Source: Cyathus striatus | Taxonomy: Eukaryota > Basidiomycota > Agaricomycetes > Agaricales > Nidulariaceae | Assembly (NCBI GenBank): GCA_025738555.1 | Contig: JAOVFP010000017.1 | Location: 1,736,001-1,800,000 of the forward strand | Direction of reading: 5' to 3' | DNA: 64,000 nt | Part shown: positions 46,521 through 58,216 of the stretch, one piece after another | How the letters are laid out: every line of letters begins with the position of its first letter | Numbering within the stretch: the stretch's first letter is position 1 | The notes under the pieces: model-generated | The model's input: only the letters and a program-made list of their open reading frames with translations | The model's database searches: none | Told to the model about the DNA's origin: nothing | Program-made: the position numbers and the translations under genes

Positions 46521-46965
46521 CTACTCCAGAAACATCGAGACTAATTCCAGCTCAGTGGAATGATAGAAAATCGAAATGTCGGCAAGGTTAACTGGGAAGT
46601 TTGAAGTTGTGGGGAAGTAGCGGATGTATGTTGACAGGAAATCCTGTGCGCGAGAAGACACAATCAGATTGATTTTTATAGTAGCACTGTAAAACTAAGG
46701 AACATACCTTCGAAATTGTAGTGGGCTCATCACTTCTAAATCCAAATGCTTTTACAGGAAGTGTTGCATGCAAAACTTGAAGAGGAATTAGTAGGAGAAG
46801 GGTGGAGTGAAGGACATACAAAATTTCCAAGAATAACGTGAAGCGCAAGAGGGGGAAAAGGAAGGAGGGTCCTGCATGCCACGGGAAAGTGCCAGGATTG
46901 TAATGGAGGGGGGAAACGAACGACTTACACAAATATTTTGATGTCGCTTCCGCAATTGCGTTCAT
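46521..46965 (-). CDS. 75-aa spliced ORF carried inside a TIR element
   Basis: Three exons: 46965-46929, 46775-46708 and 46643-46521, with introns of 153 and 64 nt, both GT-AG (GTAAGT and GTATGT donors). Exon phases agree and give one 75-aa frame starting MNAIAEATSKYL, containing LPVKAFGFRSDEPTTISKDF and YIRYFPTTSNFPVNLADIS, ending FLE before TAG. No domain is recognised. It is probably soluble; no signal peptide or membrane span is seen. Clean phases across two introns support a real gene, but the shortness and the position inside a transposon leave doubt. It may be a captured host fragment. Confidence 0.5.
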
Positions 46966-47090
46966 ATTAGATATCCCTCGACATGCCTAGATTTTGCATC
47001 ATGAAAGTTTGAAGGACATATCGTAATTTGTGTTCGAGAAGATGCCAAGACATTGTTAGTAGCCTTAGAGGCATTTTTTGGGTATTTTGC

Positions 47091-48317
47091 CAGGCTCCTA
47101 AAACCAGCCTTATCGCTCGCTCGAATGGCCTACGTGAGATAAGATAAAGGGTGTGTACAAATAAACAAACCTAAGAGGCCAAACTCGCGAGCGATAGGCT
47201 GGCAAATTTCGTCTCGGTGTTCTCGGAGACGTGACAAAACCTCAAGAGCATGGTCCCGAGAAATACTTCGCTTGCAATAAATTCCTAAATTCACACGTCA
47301 ATAAAATTATTTCTTCATTTCTCGTGCCAGGGTTGTCTGAATTTGGAAGGTGTCATTTGGGTATCATCTCGTATAGTTTCTGCACAACTCAAGCACAACT
47401 ACTCAGTACCCAACGCCAACAACTACTTACTGTATATTTAATTTTTATAAATAAATTCGTACTATTGTTGTACTAAGTACCAACCTGAACGGTTGTAAGT
47501 GATTCAAATCTAATTCCTTTTTGTTCCTCTGCTCTGTTATCGCTCCTTCTACGTAAGTAGGGTGTTCATTGCATATCTAGATACCACTGGGTTTGTTATG
47601 AAAATATCTTGCCTTTCTATATCACCCTAGTCTCCAGTTCCGGTGTCTTCTTTATTATTATTATTTATCTGGTTGCAGTTTTGCGCAAGGCAAAGTGATA
47701 TCCAGTTTTCTTCTTCAAGAGAATGTTGATCTATGGTTCTAAATTCTAATTTGTTTGAAATTTTTCGCTACAACATGATCTTGAAGCTCTTAAGCTGTTG
47801 CTAGGTAGTATGGCCTCTGAGATTGATTAATGTTGCGCTGGATTGTTAAAGAGAATACAGCACCCTCCATCCAACCGAATCCATAGTGACGAGAAAAAGT
47901 GAAAAAAAGGACAGTATTAATTTATAAGTAAACTATGCTACTGTATTTATAGTTCACGATGCAATGTGCATATAAGACTGAAAGGTGAAAGATATCAATC
48001 AAGTAATTATCAAATGAGTCAGAAGTGCGGCAATGCCAGGGTCTCTGATGGAAAGGTGGCCAACTTGCTGAACCCTGACTTCCAGACTGATGAAGAAATG
48101 ATTTTATTGACGTGTGAATTTAGGAATTTATTGCAAGCGAAGTATTTCTCGGGACCACGCTCTTGAGGTTTTGTCACGTCTCCGAGAACACCGAGACGAA
48201 ATTTGCCAGCCTATCGCTCGCGAGTTTGGCCTCTTAGGTTTGTTTATTTGTACACACCCTTTATCTTATCTCACGTAGGCCATTCGAGCGAGCGATAAGG
48301 CTGGTTTTAGGAGCCTG
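47091..48317. mobile_element. MULE-like non-autonomous element, 228-bp TIRs, 9-bp TSD
   Basis: TIRs of 228 bp (47091-47318 and 48090-48317) are almost identical, beginning CAGGCTCCTAAAACCAGCC. GTATTTTGC, 9 bp, flanks both ends (47082-47090 and 48318-48326). Long TIRs with a 9-bp duplication are the Mutator signature. The 771-bp interior has no transposase. Near-perfect arms suggest recent insertion. It is nested in the element 46055-48405. Confidence 0.87.
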
Positions 48318-48419
48318 GTATTTTGCTAGATGCCGCTCGACAAAAATCTATACACTATTTCTCGCTCGACACCGCTCGAAATCGCTAGACCGACTTTTGA
48401 CTGGGGCTTGGGCGCCTTG

Positions 48420-48960
48420 TGGGCGCCTGGGCGTTCTGATCAAAGCTTGTGGCACCCAATCCCGATTGGTCACGTCCGATGCCGAGCGCTCAACTGCATC
48501 GTGGAAGCCTTTCATGCACGCACCACCAACATCTACCGGTAACATCCAGCCAACACCAGCGCCTCTCACTTACCATATCTCATGTATCGTCTCCAAGTCG
48601 AGAAAATACGAGGATGTTTGCCTGACACTACCACGAACCAGCCACAAGGATATCGATACGCGACCACACTCTGTACGTCTAGTTCTGTTTGAGTTTTGTA
48701 CTGTCTTTCCTCTTCCACATACCTTCTCGTGCCTACACCCCCCGTTTCTCCTCTTTCCATTATCTTCCCGTACTACCCTCGTTGTCCGTGTTCCCTGTCG
48801 TCGCTCTTCTGCTGCTGCTAGTGCTTACCAGACCACCTCCCAGGGAAACCTATGATTCTTCGACCCCACATGATACATTTCACGTCGTACGCTGTGTCCT
48901 TCGTTCCGCTGTCTCACATGGGGCGTATAACATCGATGGGATCTGAGCAGAACATGCTTA
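48420..48960. repeat. Duplicated segment, copy 1
   Basis: It shares ordered words with 51,776-52,146 and 53,286-53,420: a TCAAGGCT/TCAAAGCTT...GTGGC start, CCCATCCCGATT, ACATCCAGC, CTGCTAGTGCTTACCAG and GGGAAACCTATGATTCTT. The second copy is interrupted by the hAT-like element. No ORF in either copy looks like a known gene; the many CCACCACCAC words suggest non-coding sequence. Confidence 0.6.
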
Positions 48961-50519
48961 GTGCGAGCACAACTGAGCTAGCTGGTCTGACCTGAGGGCA
49001 GGAACGATGGTGCTTGGGAGGTACATGCCCCTCATTCGTTCATTATCCACCACCTTCTGCGTTTCTCAGCATAGTACCTGCTCTTCGACCTTCCACCCTC
49101 GTTCCCTGACCCCGTCCATTTCCGTTCCCTCCCTCTTCCCTTTCTCTTCGCTCTTCCTTCGTTCTTCTTCCTCCTCCCTTTCTTTTTCGTCTTTCTCTTG
49201 CTAACTCACCTTACCTAGAAGAACCCACCGCCTCCGAGAAGTGCATCTCCGGTCGAGTCCATGATCGCGAGCAAGGAATAGATGGCTTGTCGTAGACCGT
49301 CGACGATAGGATAAACATTGGTGAGCTCACCTTCGACCTTATGTTTGATTTGAGCTGTGGATGGTAGACGATTGTCCGCTGGGGGGTTGGAAATATGCAG
49401 TTTGCGAGTCCGGTGCATTGTACCTATGGCTTTTCTCCCCCTTCCCTGTCGGGTGTGGAGTATGTATGGGCGACGAGATCGTGATTTGAATACGCTGCTT
49501 CCTACTTTCCATTCCACCTTCTCACTTCCTCTTCCTTCTTATCCTCCCTTCCCTTCTGTTCATTCTTCCTCCCTTCCTCCATCCTTCTGTTTCTTCCTTA
49601 TTCTTCCCCTCCACATCAGTGCTAACGTACCTCGTCACAAGTACCCATCTCTTTTGAAACACGTACTCGACATGTTCCGTACTGCGATATAAAATGCAGG
49701 TAGGAGATGTCGAGTGTGTGCCGTAAATACAAAAAATGAGAAGGGTGTGGCATTTTGAGAAGAGAGAAGCATCAGTGCGTTGTTCTTACTGCTGGTTTGA
49801 TTTGGGAGGGAGGATGTGGTTGGTTGAAGGATCGTGCAGTTGCGGCATCGGCAGGTTAGCAACAGCTGACCACGAAACCCCCAACCCCCAACCCCGGATA
49901 GGACGAGACACTATGATACCGGTGTAAACTGCTGGACACCTGGCGACCGAGCGTCCCGCGTGATTTATCTGATTTCATAGATGGGGACGCTAGTCACGTA
50001 ACCCCCACTCGCACCCCACATCTACACGATCCAAAACAAGTAAGAGATGCCGGGCATCGGTCACCAACACAGGCGAAATGTGGCCTCCTAGTTCAGCTGC
50101 TCCCCTATTCGCCACGCACGCACTTTGCGTTTGTTGCATCTGTTGTTGAGCTTTCGCCAGGAACTTTCGTTCTTTCTGTGCTGCGGGCGAGTTGAGAACT
50201 GAGAAGAGCGCGAAGTGGAGTGAGAGTTGGGAGGAATGTAAATGTCAGTCGACTCGGTAGATCAGTGTTTCAATTGTCAACTGAATTTAGTGATCCAGAA
50301 CTAGAACCATTAAATGTAAAGTTGAGTACAGAATTGCTATAATATCACATAGGTTATAGGGGGGGAGGCTCGAATGGATCATGATCGATTGAATAGCTAT
50401 GAGACAATATATATGGGGCACTTGTGGTTTAACACACTAATTTTAAAGGCGAAAAACCCTCCTCCATCTCAAACCGGAATATCCGCATTATTGTCAAGTC
50501 TTTTGTGGACTCAGACAAA
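48961..50519. other. Intergenic stretch with a second dispersed-repeat copy and one unplaced ORF
   Basis: 49,590-49,950 is the partner of the repeat at 1-330. A minus-strand frame at 49517-49215 ends TNVYPIVDGLRQAIYSLL..GDALLGGGGFF, with possible splice sites upstream. Its amphipathic look suggests a gene end, but I recognise no family and give it no call. Pyrimidine-rich runs fill 49,060-49,200 and 49,510-49,610. Confidence 0.45.
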
Positions 50520-51217
50520 ATGTCTCGATTTTCACTGGATCAATATGTCCAGACTCAAATCGATGCTGAAATCGAAAGGCCTCAATTCCCTTTGGTTACA
50601 AAGTCTACAATCAGACGTGCACCCAGTGTCAGTGCATATAGAGCTGTGTAAGTAAAGGTGTAGCTAACTTCATTTGGAACGTTGAAAGACTAATCTTTCC
50701 CTTTACGCTTTAGTGGAATTTATGTATACTTGTTCTTATTAGGAACTCTGGAGTGCATTATTACAATGTTGGGTTATCGTTCAGCCACTGTTACCAGAAG
50801 ATACAACCCTACTTACATGCTTGCTGTATCAGGCTTATGGCAAACTTTGTGCTTTACGAAGAGGAACCTACCAGCCCGCATATTGCAGCAATGACCGGTG
50901 CTATTGGAGGTGCGATTGTGTCTGCCATCGCTGCTGGTCCCTTCATCTGCACAATGGCATACTATTCAGAACTTTGGGAAGAAAGATTAAGCTTTTCGAC
51001 AACGAATGTTGCTTGGATATTTTCCAGCGTGCTGTTCAATTTTGTTGGGGTTGCGATTGGTGCTGCCATACTTAAGAAGATGATGTTAGATTCTATTGTC
51101 ATCGGAAAATTTATTGTGTTTCTTGCAGTGGGATTGGTAGATGTGGCTACAGTTGCTATATTTCTTATTATATTCTTCGTAGTGGTGACTGCTTTGGATT
51201 ATATGAAAAATACGTAG
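50520..51217 (+). CDS. Small multi-span membrane protein, copy C (apparently intact)
   Basis: Two exons, 50520-50647 and 50743-51217, give 200 aa with no stop. The donor GTAAGTAAAGG and branch-like CTAAC are kept in copies A and B. The acceptor TTATTAG at 50742 is preferred; the earlier TTTAG at 50713 leads to a frameshift. The N-terminal 85 residues are polar (MSRFSLDQYVQTQIDAEIE). Hydrophobic spans lie at about 90-116 (with Gly-zipper TGAIGGAIVSAIAAG), 131-153 (VGVAIGAAI, again Gly-spaced) and 162-193. Small-residue spacing suggests helix packing in a membrane. Function is unknown. Copies A and B, 5 kb upstream, are broken, so this may be the founder or the only surviving member. Confidence 0.68.
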
Positions 51218-52146
51218 ATATGAATTGTTTTGTTGCTATTGCTGAGATTGACGGGGTTTCGAGTTGAGGGTTTCTCGGATTATTATCATCGCTTTGGCAG
51301 CATAAGCTATCGTAACGTCGATTGAGACCCACACTTTCATCTCTTACGTGTGAACTGTATTGTGCATGTCATTCGACCTGCATCATGATAACTCACGGCC
51401 ACTGGTAAGTTAATTTGGTAAACCAAGCGCAAGTTTTCAGTTGGAATGAGAGAGCTGTTACAGCGGTTTGCTTATCATTGTAGCCATTCGATTTATTAGT
51501 GTACATCTGAGTTTTATCGGCAGCATGATCCGAGCCAGGATGCTGGTGCAGGAGACATGTAACGGTACTATTAGCAGTTAGCAGTGTATAAGCGCTGGGC
51601 AGGCTCCACTACTCGCTCCCTAGCAGCCAAGTACTGGTGGTCTGGCTGTGTGGCCGTCACTGATCGCCGGTGAAATTCAGATGTACACAAAAAAATCAAA
51701 GGGCTACAATGATAAGCAAACCGCTGTAAGTATATGAACTTATAGCAAGATTGTAGTAGCTTCGGGGATGTGGGCCTGAAAGCCGAAGGTCTAATCAAGG
51801 CTCGTGGCGCCCCATCCCGATTCGTCACGCTTGTCAAGTGCCCGACCGCACGAAATGTTTCATGCATTATGTGCAGTGCACACCACCACCACCACCACCA
51901 CCGGACATCTACTACCATAACATCCAGCCCAGTGCTTACTGATACTCACCTTTCTTCCTTGCTAATTCACCATGGACTGCCGTAAGTGATGTGTATACAG
52001 TATACCTTGTTTTAATTTCCCTCTGCTAGTGCTTACCAGTCCAATGCCCTCCCAGGGAAACCTATGATTCTTGGACACCACTCAACAAGTTTCAACTTGA
52101 AGTTGTACATTGTATTCCTCGTAACTGCTGCCCCATATAGCGCACA
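51218..52146. repeat. Duplicated segment, copy 2 (left part) and spacer
   Basis: 51,218-51,350 repeats the 3' flank of copy A. 51,776-52,146 repeats 48,420-48,960. A (CAC) run lies at about 51,882-51,902. No gene is recognised. The segment resumes after the hAT-like insertion at 53,286-53,420. Confidence 0.55.
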
Positions 52147-53277
52147 TAGTGTTGCCACGGCTCGGCTCGGCTTGGCTACGGCTCGGCTTCTATCAGCTAA
52201 TGGCTTTTTGTATCTTGGCTTGAAGCCGAAATGAACAGCTACGGCTTGGCTTCATCGGCTTTGGCTAGCTAATCGGCTAAGCCGTTGGCTAAGTTACTTA
52301 TTTCTCTTTAGTTTCTAAACAAATGTCATAATAATCGAAAATGTAAGTATTCTACTTAAAATACACTGCAAAGACATATGCAAATAGAGAATTAAATATT
52401 TACTATGGTTGAATATTTGACATTAATGGCATTGTAGCTCAAAATACTTGGAAACGACGAAGCTTGAGGTGGAGGATTAAGTAGTTGCAGTGCTGTGAGC
52501 CTGAACTTAATTAAAGTCACACTAGATCACGGCGTTGTCACGTGTCACGCATCATTACGCGTTAAGTCAATGTTAAGTAGAAAGTTTGCAAGTAGTTTGC
52601 ACACATAACTGAACATATTTCGATATAATGACATTTTCCAACATTTATAGTTTTATATACTTACAAACAACCAAAATGTGCTGACAAAATCACACAACAT
52701 ATAAAATGTGAGAAATAGGTAGATAACACCTCGGACAAGGGTGGATCGGATCGCTGTAAATATGGTACAACCCGATTTACTTAACAATTAGAATAGTTAT
52801 TAAAATATGTTATCTGACCGATGTGTGAGCAAATCTAGAATATGTGCAAGAATAGGAAAACTGACCGATCCATGCAACATATTTACAATAAGATCCGTGA
52901 CCCCATCCGTTCCTAGGCCAATCGGAAATTTTTCGGAGGCTCGGTTCACGTTGCACAGGTAAAATCGGCACGAAACAATTGGAACAATAAGCAGATGTAT
53001 TACCCAATTTAGAATTTTCTAATGCATCTGACACATTACATATTTTATGGCATATTCTAATTGTTACAAAAATCGGGATGTACCATATTTACACGAACCC
53101 GATTTAGGCCTGTCTGAGGTGTAAGCCGCTGGCTTAGCCGGCTTTTAGCTGCAGCGAGCCGCTAAATTCTTAGCCGTCCCTCAAATGAGCCCTGAAGCCA
53201 TGAAATCAGCTTGGCTCGGCTTATTTTCGGCTTGGCTTAATCGGCTAGCGGCTTTCAGCCGAGCCGTGGCAACACTA
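52147..53277. mobile_element. hAT-like non-autonomous element with CGGCT-rich ends
   Basis: The left end TAGTGTTGCCACGGCTCGG and right end CCGAGCCGTGGCAACACTA form the TIR. AGCGCACA and AGCACACA (7 of 8 matching) flank it at 52139-52146 and 53278-53285. TAG-initial TIRs with 8-bp duplications fit hAT. The first 160 bp and last 170 bp are packed with CGGCT, AGCCG and GGCTT words in both orientations, subterminal repeats that transposase typically binds. No transposase is encoded. Confidence 0.82.
52727..53121. mobile_element. Nested MITE (TSD TAA), PIF/Harbinger-like
   Basis: A 395-bp palindromic insert, CACCTCGGACAAG at the left and CTGTCTGAGGTG at the right, with TAA outside both ends (52724-52726 and 53122-53124). 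Inner TIR similarity continues (GTAAATATGGTACA and CCCGATTT in both arms). A 3-bp TAA duplication fits PIF/Harbinger MITEs. It has no ORF. Confidence 0.72.
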
Positions 53278-53285
53278 AGCACACA

Positions 53286-53895
53286 TGACATCTATGCAAC
53301 ATCGACTTCTCCTTGACTTCATGCAAATTTATTCGTCTCTGTTCATCTCATGGCATCCGCGCAGCACAGAGCTAGAGGGACCACAACTGAGAGGCTAGCC
53401 AGTACAGGAGATGGTGAAGCTGTGCTGCTGTTGGGTACGTGTCGCTTGAGTCTTCGTGCACCGTGAATGGTGTATAATGTCATGGTGAGTGTGAAGTTTG
53501 AAAACCTGATATGTTTTACTAGCACATTTAACCTCTGTATAATGGTATATGCCTCATTCTAGAGAAGGGTCCATATACTTCATTATCCTGGCTGTAGTGA
53601 CTATGTATGCCTAAAGTATCTCGTCATTTACTCGTTCTGTTTACAATACCAATATCCACCTCTCCTTTGAAGTCGCTGAAGTCTGTAGCACATAGTGGAG
53701 TACCTACCTATGCTTATGGTATATCTATACTTTGATGAATCCAATGGGCCCATAGATGTAATGTGCATATCTATTTGCTCATAAGGGTGAAATTTACTCC
53801 ATTCACTAGAGCATATCTGATATTAAGGTGATAAAGCTTTGGAAGTACAGATGCTGTTTGCATAATGAGGCACTGAAAAAATATAAGAAGTTGGG
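53286..53895. other. Right remainder of duplicated segment; no gene recognised
   Basis: 53,286-53,420 continues the segment repeated at 48.4-49.0 kb. Nothing is recognised from 53,421 to 53,895. Confidence 0.45.
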
Positions 53896-54744
53896 TTATC
53901 CAAATAAAAAGAGGAAACCAACCACCGGATGTGCTGTGTCATATTTCTTTGCAGTTAAAGGGTCTCCATCTGGTATAATAGTGATCAAAAGATATCTTAG
54001 GTGAGTATGTTCTGATAATATTTGCATGTTATGTGCACCGAAGCACCATTTTCCATCATAGGATAGAGATATATTCAATCTTTCTAGCGAATTCGTATGC
54101 ATGCATAGAGCATGCAAGTAGAAGTCTAGTGCAAGCGTGTCAGATTCTATCCCCAAAAATCCAGGATAGATTGTGAGGGACTTGAGCCCAGAATATGATT
54201 TCAAATAACCCATAAAGCTTTCTGTGGGTTTGTGGAGAATGATTTCTTGTAGGTGAATTTTTTCATGCCTCAGCATATTCCATATATTTTCTGGACTGGC
54301 AGATTCACTAACAAGATTTTCTTCACTTGAATTTCAACTCCAATCTGAATCATATGACTTGCCAGTATTTTTCTTAAGACATATTGATTCTAAAGACCGA
54401 AGGTGAGGAATTACAGTTTTGTTCAGCTTTAAATTAAAGCCCCCCAGATTGAGACGTGTTATACGTAAAGGAGATGAGTTCAGAAGAAATGAATTGAGGG
54501 ATGGGGTGTATTGATTATGACAATCCCAGCACTTGATCTGTAGTTGGCGTAGCTGACTTGAAGATTTGGCAATTAACTCCAGTATCCCCTGAATTGCTCT
54601 GTCAATGAGAGTGCTGTGGCTGACAGTTATGTAGAGGGTTTGGAGGGGGGGTAATGAGTCTAACCGAATATAGAAGCCATAGTTATCCTGCCATGCCATC
54701 AATTCAAAAGCTGTTAAAGAAGGCATCCCAGTGATTCCAGCCAA
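53896..54744 (-). pseudogene. LRR-like (F-box-associated type) fragment with one in-frame TGA
   Basis: One frame of 283 codons runs from ATG 54744 to TAG at 53896, broken by a single TGA at 54336-54334. Leucine-rich segments occur at irregular intervals: LQTLYITVSHSTLI, LRQLQIKCWDC, ITRLNLGGFNLKL, LRSLESICLKKN, LKSLTIYPGFLGI and LERLNISLSYDGKWCFG. This spacing suits basidiomycete F-box/LRR proteins; an F-box was not found upstream, so it is a fragment. With one stop only, it decayed recently, or the TGA is a sequencing error. Confidence 0.6.
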
Positions 54745-55229
54745 GAGTCATCAGATCATAGAATTATGGACCAGGATCTGAGAGTGTTATCCCTGAACTA
54801 ATGCATATTCGGATGACCCTTGATATGGCATTTGGTCAGCACTGCTTAGCAAGCTTGAAGCAAACAAGTATCTGGCAGGTCGGCATCTTGACTTCTAAGT
54901 TCTAACTAAGCAACAATTTGCATTCCTTCACGTACTTGGCCCTTCAGTGCAACCTCACAAGGACTATATAATCATATATGAACTGATGTTAGTGGAATAA
55001 ATATGTATTTACAGGTAACTTATTATATAAAAGGATTGTGCTGTATGGTGGAATGAGATTTATATGTACTACTGGAATGATTATCTACAATTGGTACCAT
55101 TAGCTCATGTTCAGAATGGGAATAAAATGTTGAAGTATTATCCCTGCTCTGAGGGGAATATGACAAGCATGGTATATATCTTGGAATATGAGAGTTAGGA
55201 TTTGAGCAAATATGGCATGGAGATTGTCC
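54745..55229. other. No gene recognised
   Basis: AT-rich spacer between two minus-strand pseudogenes. No convincing coding or structural feature. Confidence 0.4.
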
Positions 55230-58216
55230 TCATAAATCCTGAGTGGTGGGCATTTGGTTTGACTGCCAAGCATCATATTCAGCTCGAGATGTTAGCATAT
55301 TACCTTGATAATTTTCAGGAATTCCAAGCTTCATTTGTTCTTCTATAGTGATCTCGAGTGAATACCGGTATATTTCATCAGCTGCCAAAATCTGTTCCCA
55401 ACTTGGGTGCTGGTCTTTGATATGTTGTAGCATATTATATTTCCAGTGAATCTCCCCCATCCAGCAATTTTGCAGGCAATTGGAATGTTTGTGCATGGTT
55501 TACTTTTTGAGACACATGAAGCTGTAGATAACAAAAGTGGATATGCATACTTACAGAGTGAATCGACTCTGTTATGACTTATACTGCAGATTTGGCATTG
55601 TCCTTCACTCATAGACTGCCCACAAAATCCACAAGGAAAATCATCAGAAACCTATGAATTGGTAATAATTCAGCAAAATGACAACAATCTATAGAAACAC
55701 TCACTGCATTTGTGTGTCCTGGATTAGCTGGAACACCAAGCTTTGCATGAAGTATATGTTTTCCAGTGTGATTCTGCCTATCTCTAGGTGATACTTGATG
55801 TCAGCAGATGTTACATGGATGCAGACCATCTTTGAGAGGCCTAATTGACTCTGTATAAAAGATATCTGCATATGGAAACTTTCCTTTGCTAACAGATCCT
55901 GTAACAGTGATTTTTGCATGAGTTTGAGAGTCTTCATCTTCACGTACTTGATGCCAAAGTTCAGTCTGAGCCTTTATTAAATCCCTTGCACCAATTTTCC
56001 ATGTTTTATCCAGTCTCTCTAGCCTCTCACCTGCAAGTTCTGAGAGTTCAGATGCATTACAGTATTCCAAGATGTTTGACACCATAATAGATGTAGCTTC
56101 TTCATTACTGAATGGATATATAAGTCTCCCATTGATCGAGAAGTTTATATTTGCCAGTCATGCTGAGCTAGGTAAACTGTTTTGCATGCCTTTGTTAACT
56201 TTTCTAAGGTGATGTATCCAGCAGTCCATATCCAGTCTGCAGTGGCTGGAAATGATGACTCCCCCATGTAATCAGATGTAAAATCAAATGGAATTAGTTC
56301 AAGAATTTGTCCACCCATGTCATACAATGAATCCTTGAGAGATATTTCATCAACTGGAGCAGATTCTACAAGCTGAGAAGAAATTTTAATTGATGTACAT
56401 TGCATAACTGCCAATGAAACTCCATCTTGGTTGGTTGATATAAGTGTTGCAAAGACAGAACCAAGTGAAATAAGCTTGTCTCCAGGAAGTATTTGGTGCA
56501 GCTGTGAGCAGACAGCAGAATCCATGGTATCAGCTTGTGTGCTAAAGCTTCAAACACAAACAAGGCAGTCATGAGTTTTATTATGGTCAAGGTCAGATGC
56601 ATGATCCATTATGACTCTTAAGGCTCTTTTCTTGTGCACCTTATTTCCACCAGGTAGAATGATCCAGAAATCAACAGAATCAGTAGTGGAATCCAGCTCA
56701 GCTTCTAGAGCAGCCACACCGTCAAATGTTCGAAATTCATAATTATGTGCTTCAAAATTGTCAAGTCACATCTCATCAGTAGTATCAAGGTCTTGATCAT
56801 ACATGTCACCAAGAGAATGATCAACCTCAGCTGAGAGACCAGGGTATTTTCCCCCAAAGGGGTGCAAGAGATCAATTCCAGTACTTCTCCAGTTATGAAA
56901 CTCTTCGTCAAAGTCAATTTTTAACCCATACTGTCTAAGTGAGGTTGTGGCACATTTAACACCCTCTTTCCAACACTGTAATATATCACAGCTTGCAGCA
57001 TGAAGTTCTCCTTTCCAGTGCCTTGGTGTAAGATGGTCAACATCACTGCTATGCTTTAGCATTAGCTGATGCAGTGTCTGCTCCCACTGAGGATAGGACT
57101 GAAATATATCACCAATATGGATAGTGGCAGCTGTGCAGTGACAGAATTCATCTGGAGCAACATTTGGAGAGTGGCCACCTGCTATATGCACACATCCAAA
57201 CAGCTGTTCCAAAATGTCATCTCCAAGTAAACATAGAAGAACATGGTGTTCAGGATTGAGCTCCCTGGTTTTTGCAACACGATCAATTGCTGCTCAAAAC
57301 ATGCACTGAAAATCTGTGTACAGATGTGATGGCATGAAAGCAGTCTTGTGCTTCTTGAAGAGGGCATAGAGAATGTGAATGAATTTTACAAGGCTCACAA
57401 TTTGTTCTGATATTGTATAGTTAGGATTGATAAATGGCTCAAGAAGTGCTTCAAGCATCACACCAAGAAGACAAAATGCATTATGTGTCTGCAGCTCTGA
57501 TGTGTTCATGTCTTCTTGGTTGAGTTTTTGAATATCAGCAATAAGCATAAGAAGCTTTATAGCTTGTGGAACATCCTGTGGGTCCTTTTGACTAAGAAGT
57601 ATGTGAATAGCCTGTGATCCTGAAGTAGACCCATTTAAGAGATGGTATAACAAATTCTCTGACCAGTCAACATCAGTCAGTCGCTCGAGCCATGTAGCAA
57701 GTAAGCTCTTATTAATAATGGTCTCATTTATGAGAATGCCCTCTCGTGTGCATAAAAGCTTATGGAGACCTTTACATTAATCAATAACACAGTGTGTAAA
57801 TGTAGAGCAAATCATCTTATGTTTGAGTAAATGCTTCCAGTCAAAATCTTGCACTTCAAAGTTTGAGCCCATCCAAAGATTAAAACCTGGTAGGTATCCA
57901 AGGTATTTAAACAAGGAATCACTTGGTTTCAATTCACGAGCCATGCAGTGTAAGTATAGCACAGGACATCACTTTGGGTCACCATCAGATGCAATAGACC
58001 ATTTTTACCATGTCAAGCTTCACTGTATGGTGATAGTTTATAGGCCTGACAAAATTTCTCTATAATTAATGTGGCATCCTGGAATGAGCCTTGCTTGCAT
58101 GTTGGAAGAATAAGAATAGGCTTAGCACCATAATCTTTGTCATCATTGCAGCCCAGAGCTACCACAAGAATCTCCTGTCCAACATGTACCTTCCCACTTC
58201 TGATAGCCTCTGAAAT

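Larger units (their letters stand above)
46055..48405. mobile_element. TIR element with 8-bp TSD, enclosing a nested MULE-like element
   Basis: The left end CCCAGTCAAAAGTCGGTCTAG is matched by the right end CTAGACCGACTTTTGACTGGG. GCTTGGGC lies outside both (46047-46054 and 48406-48413), an 8-bp target duplication as in hAT or related superfamilies. Inner TIR similarity continues imperfectly (ATAGATTTTT and AGCGTCATCTA-like words) for about 80-120 bp. Once the 1.2-kb nested element is removed, about 1.1 kb remains, holding a 75-aa spliced ORF and no transposase. Confidence 0.8.

Noticed and set aside
46700..46900. Single 125-aa ORF at 46588-46965 taken without splicing
   Set aside because: It contains two clean donor/acceptor pairs; the spliced 75-aa version has matching phases and a better C-terminus.
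50714..50900. Reading frame GIYVYLFLLGTLECIIT from the earlier acceptor in membrane-protein copy C
   Set aside because: It meets a stop at CAA TGA, whereas the later acceptor gives one clean 200-codon frame. It remains possible that the earlier site was ancestral, since copy B reads well there.
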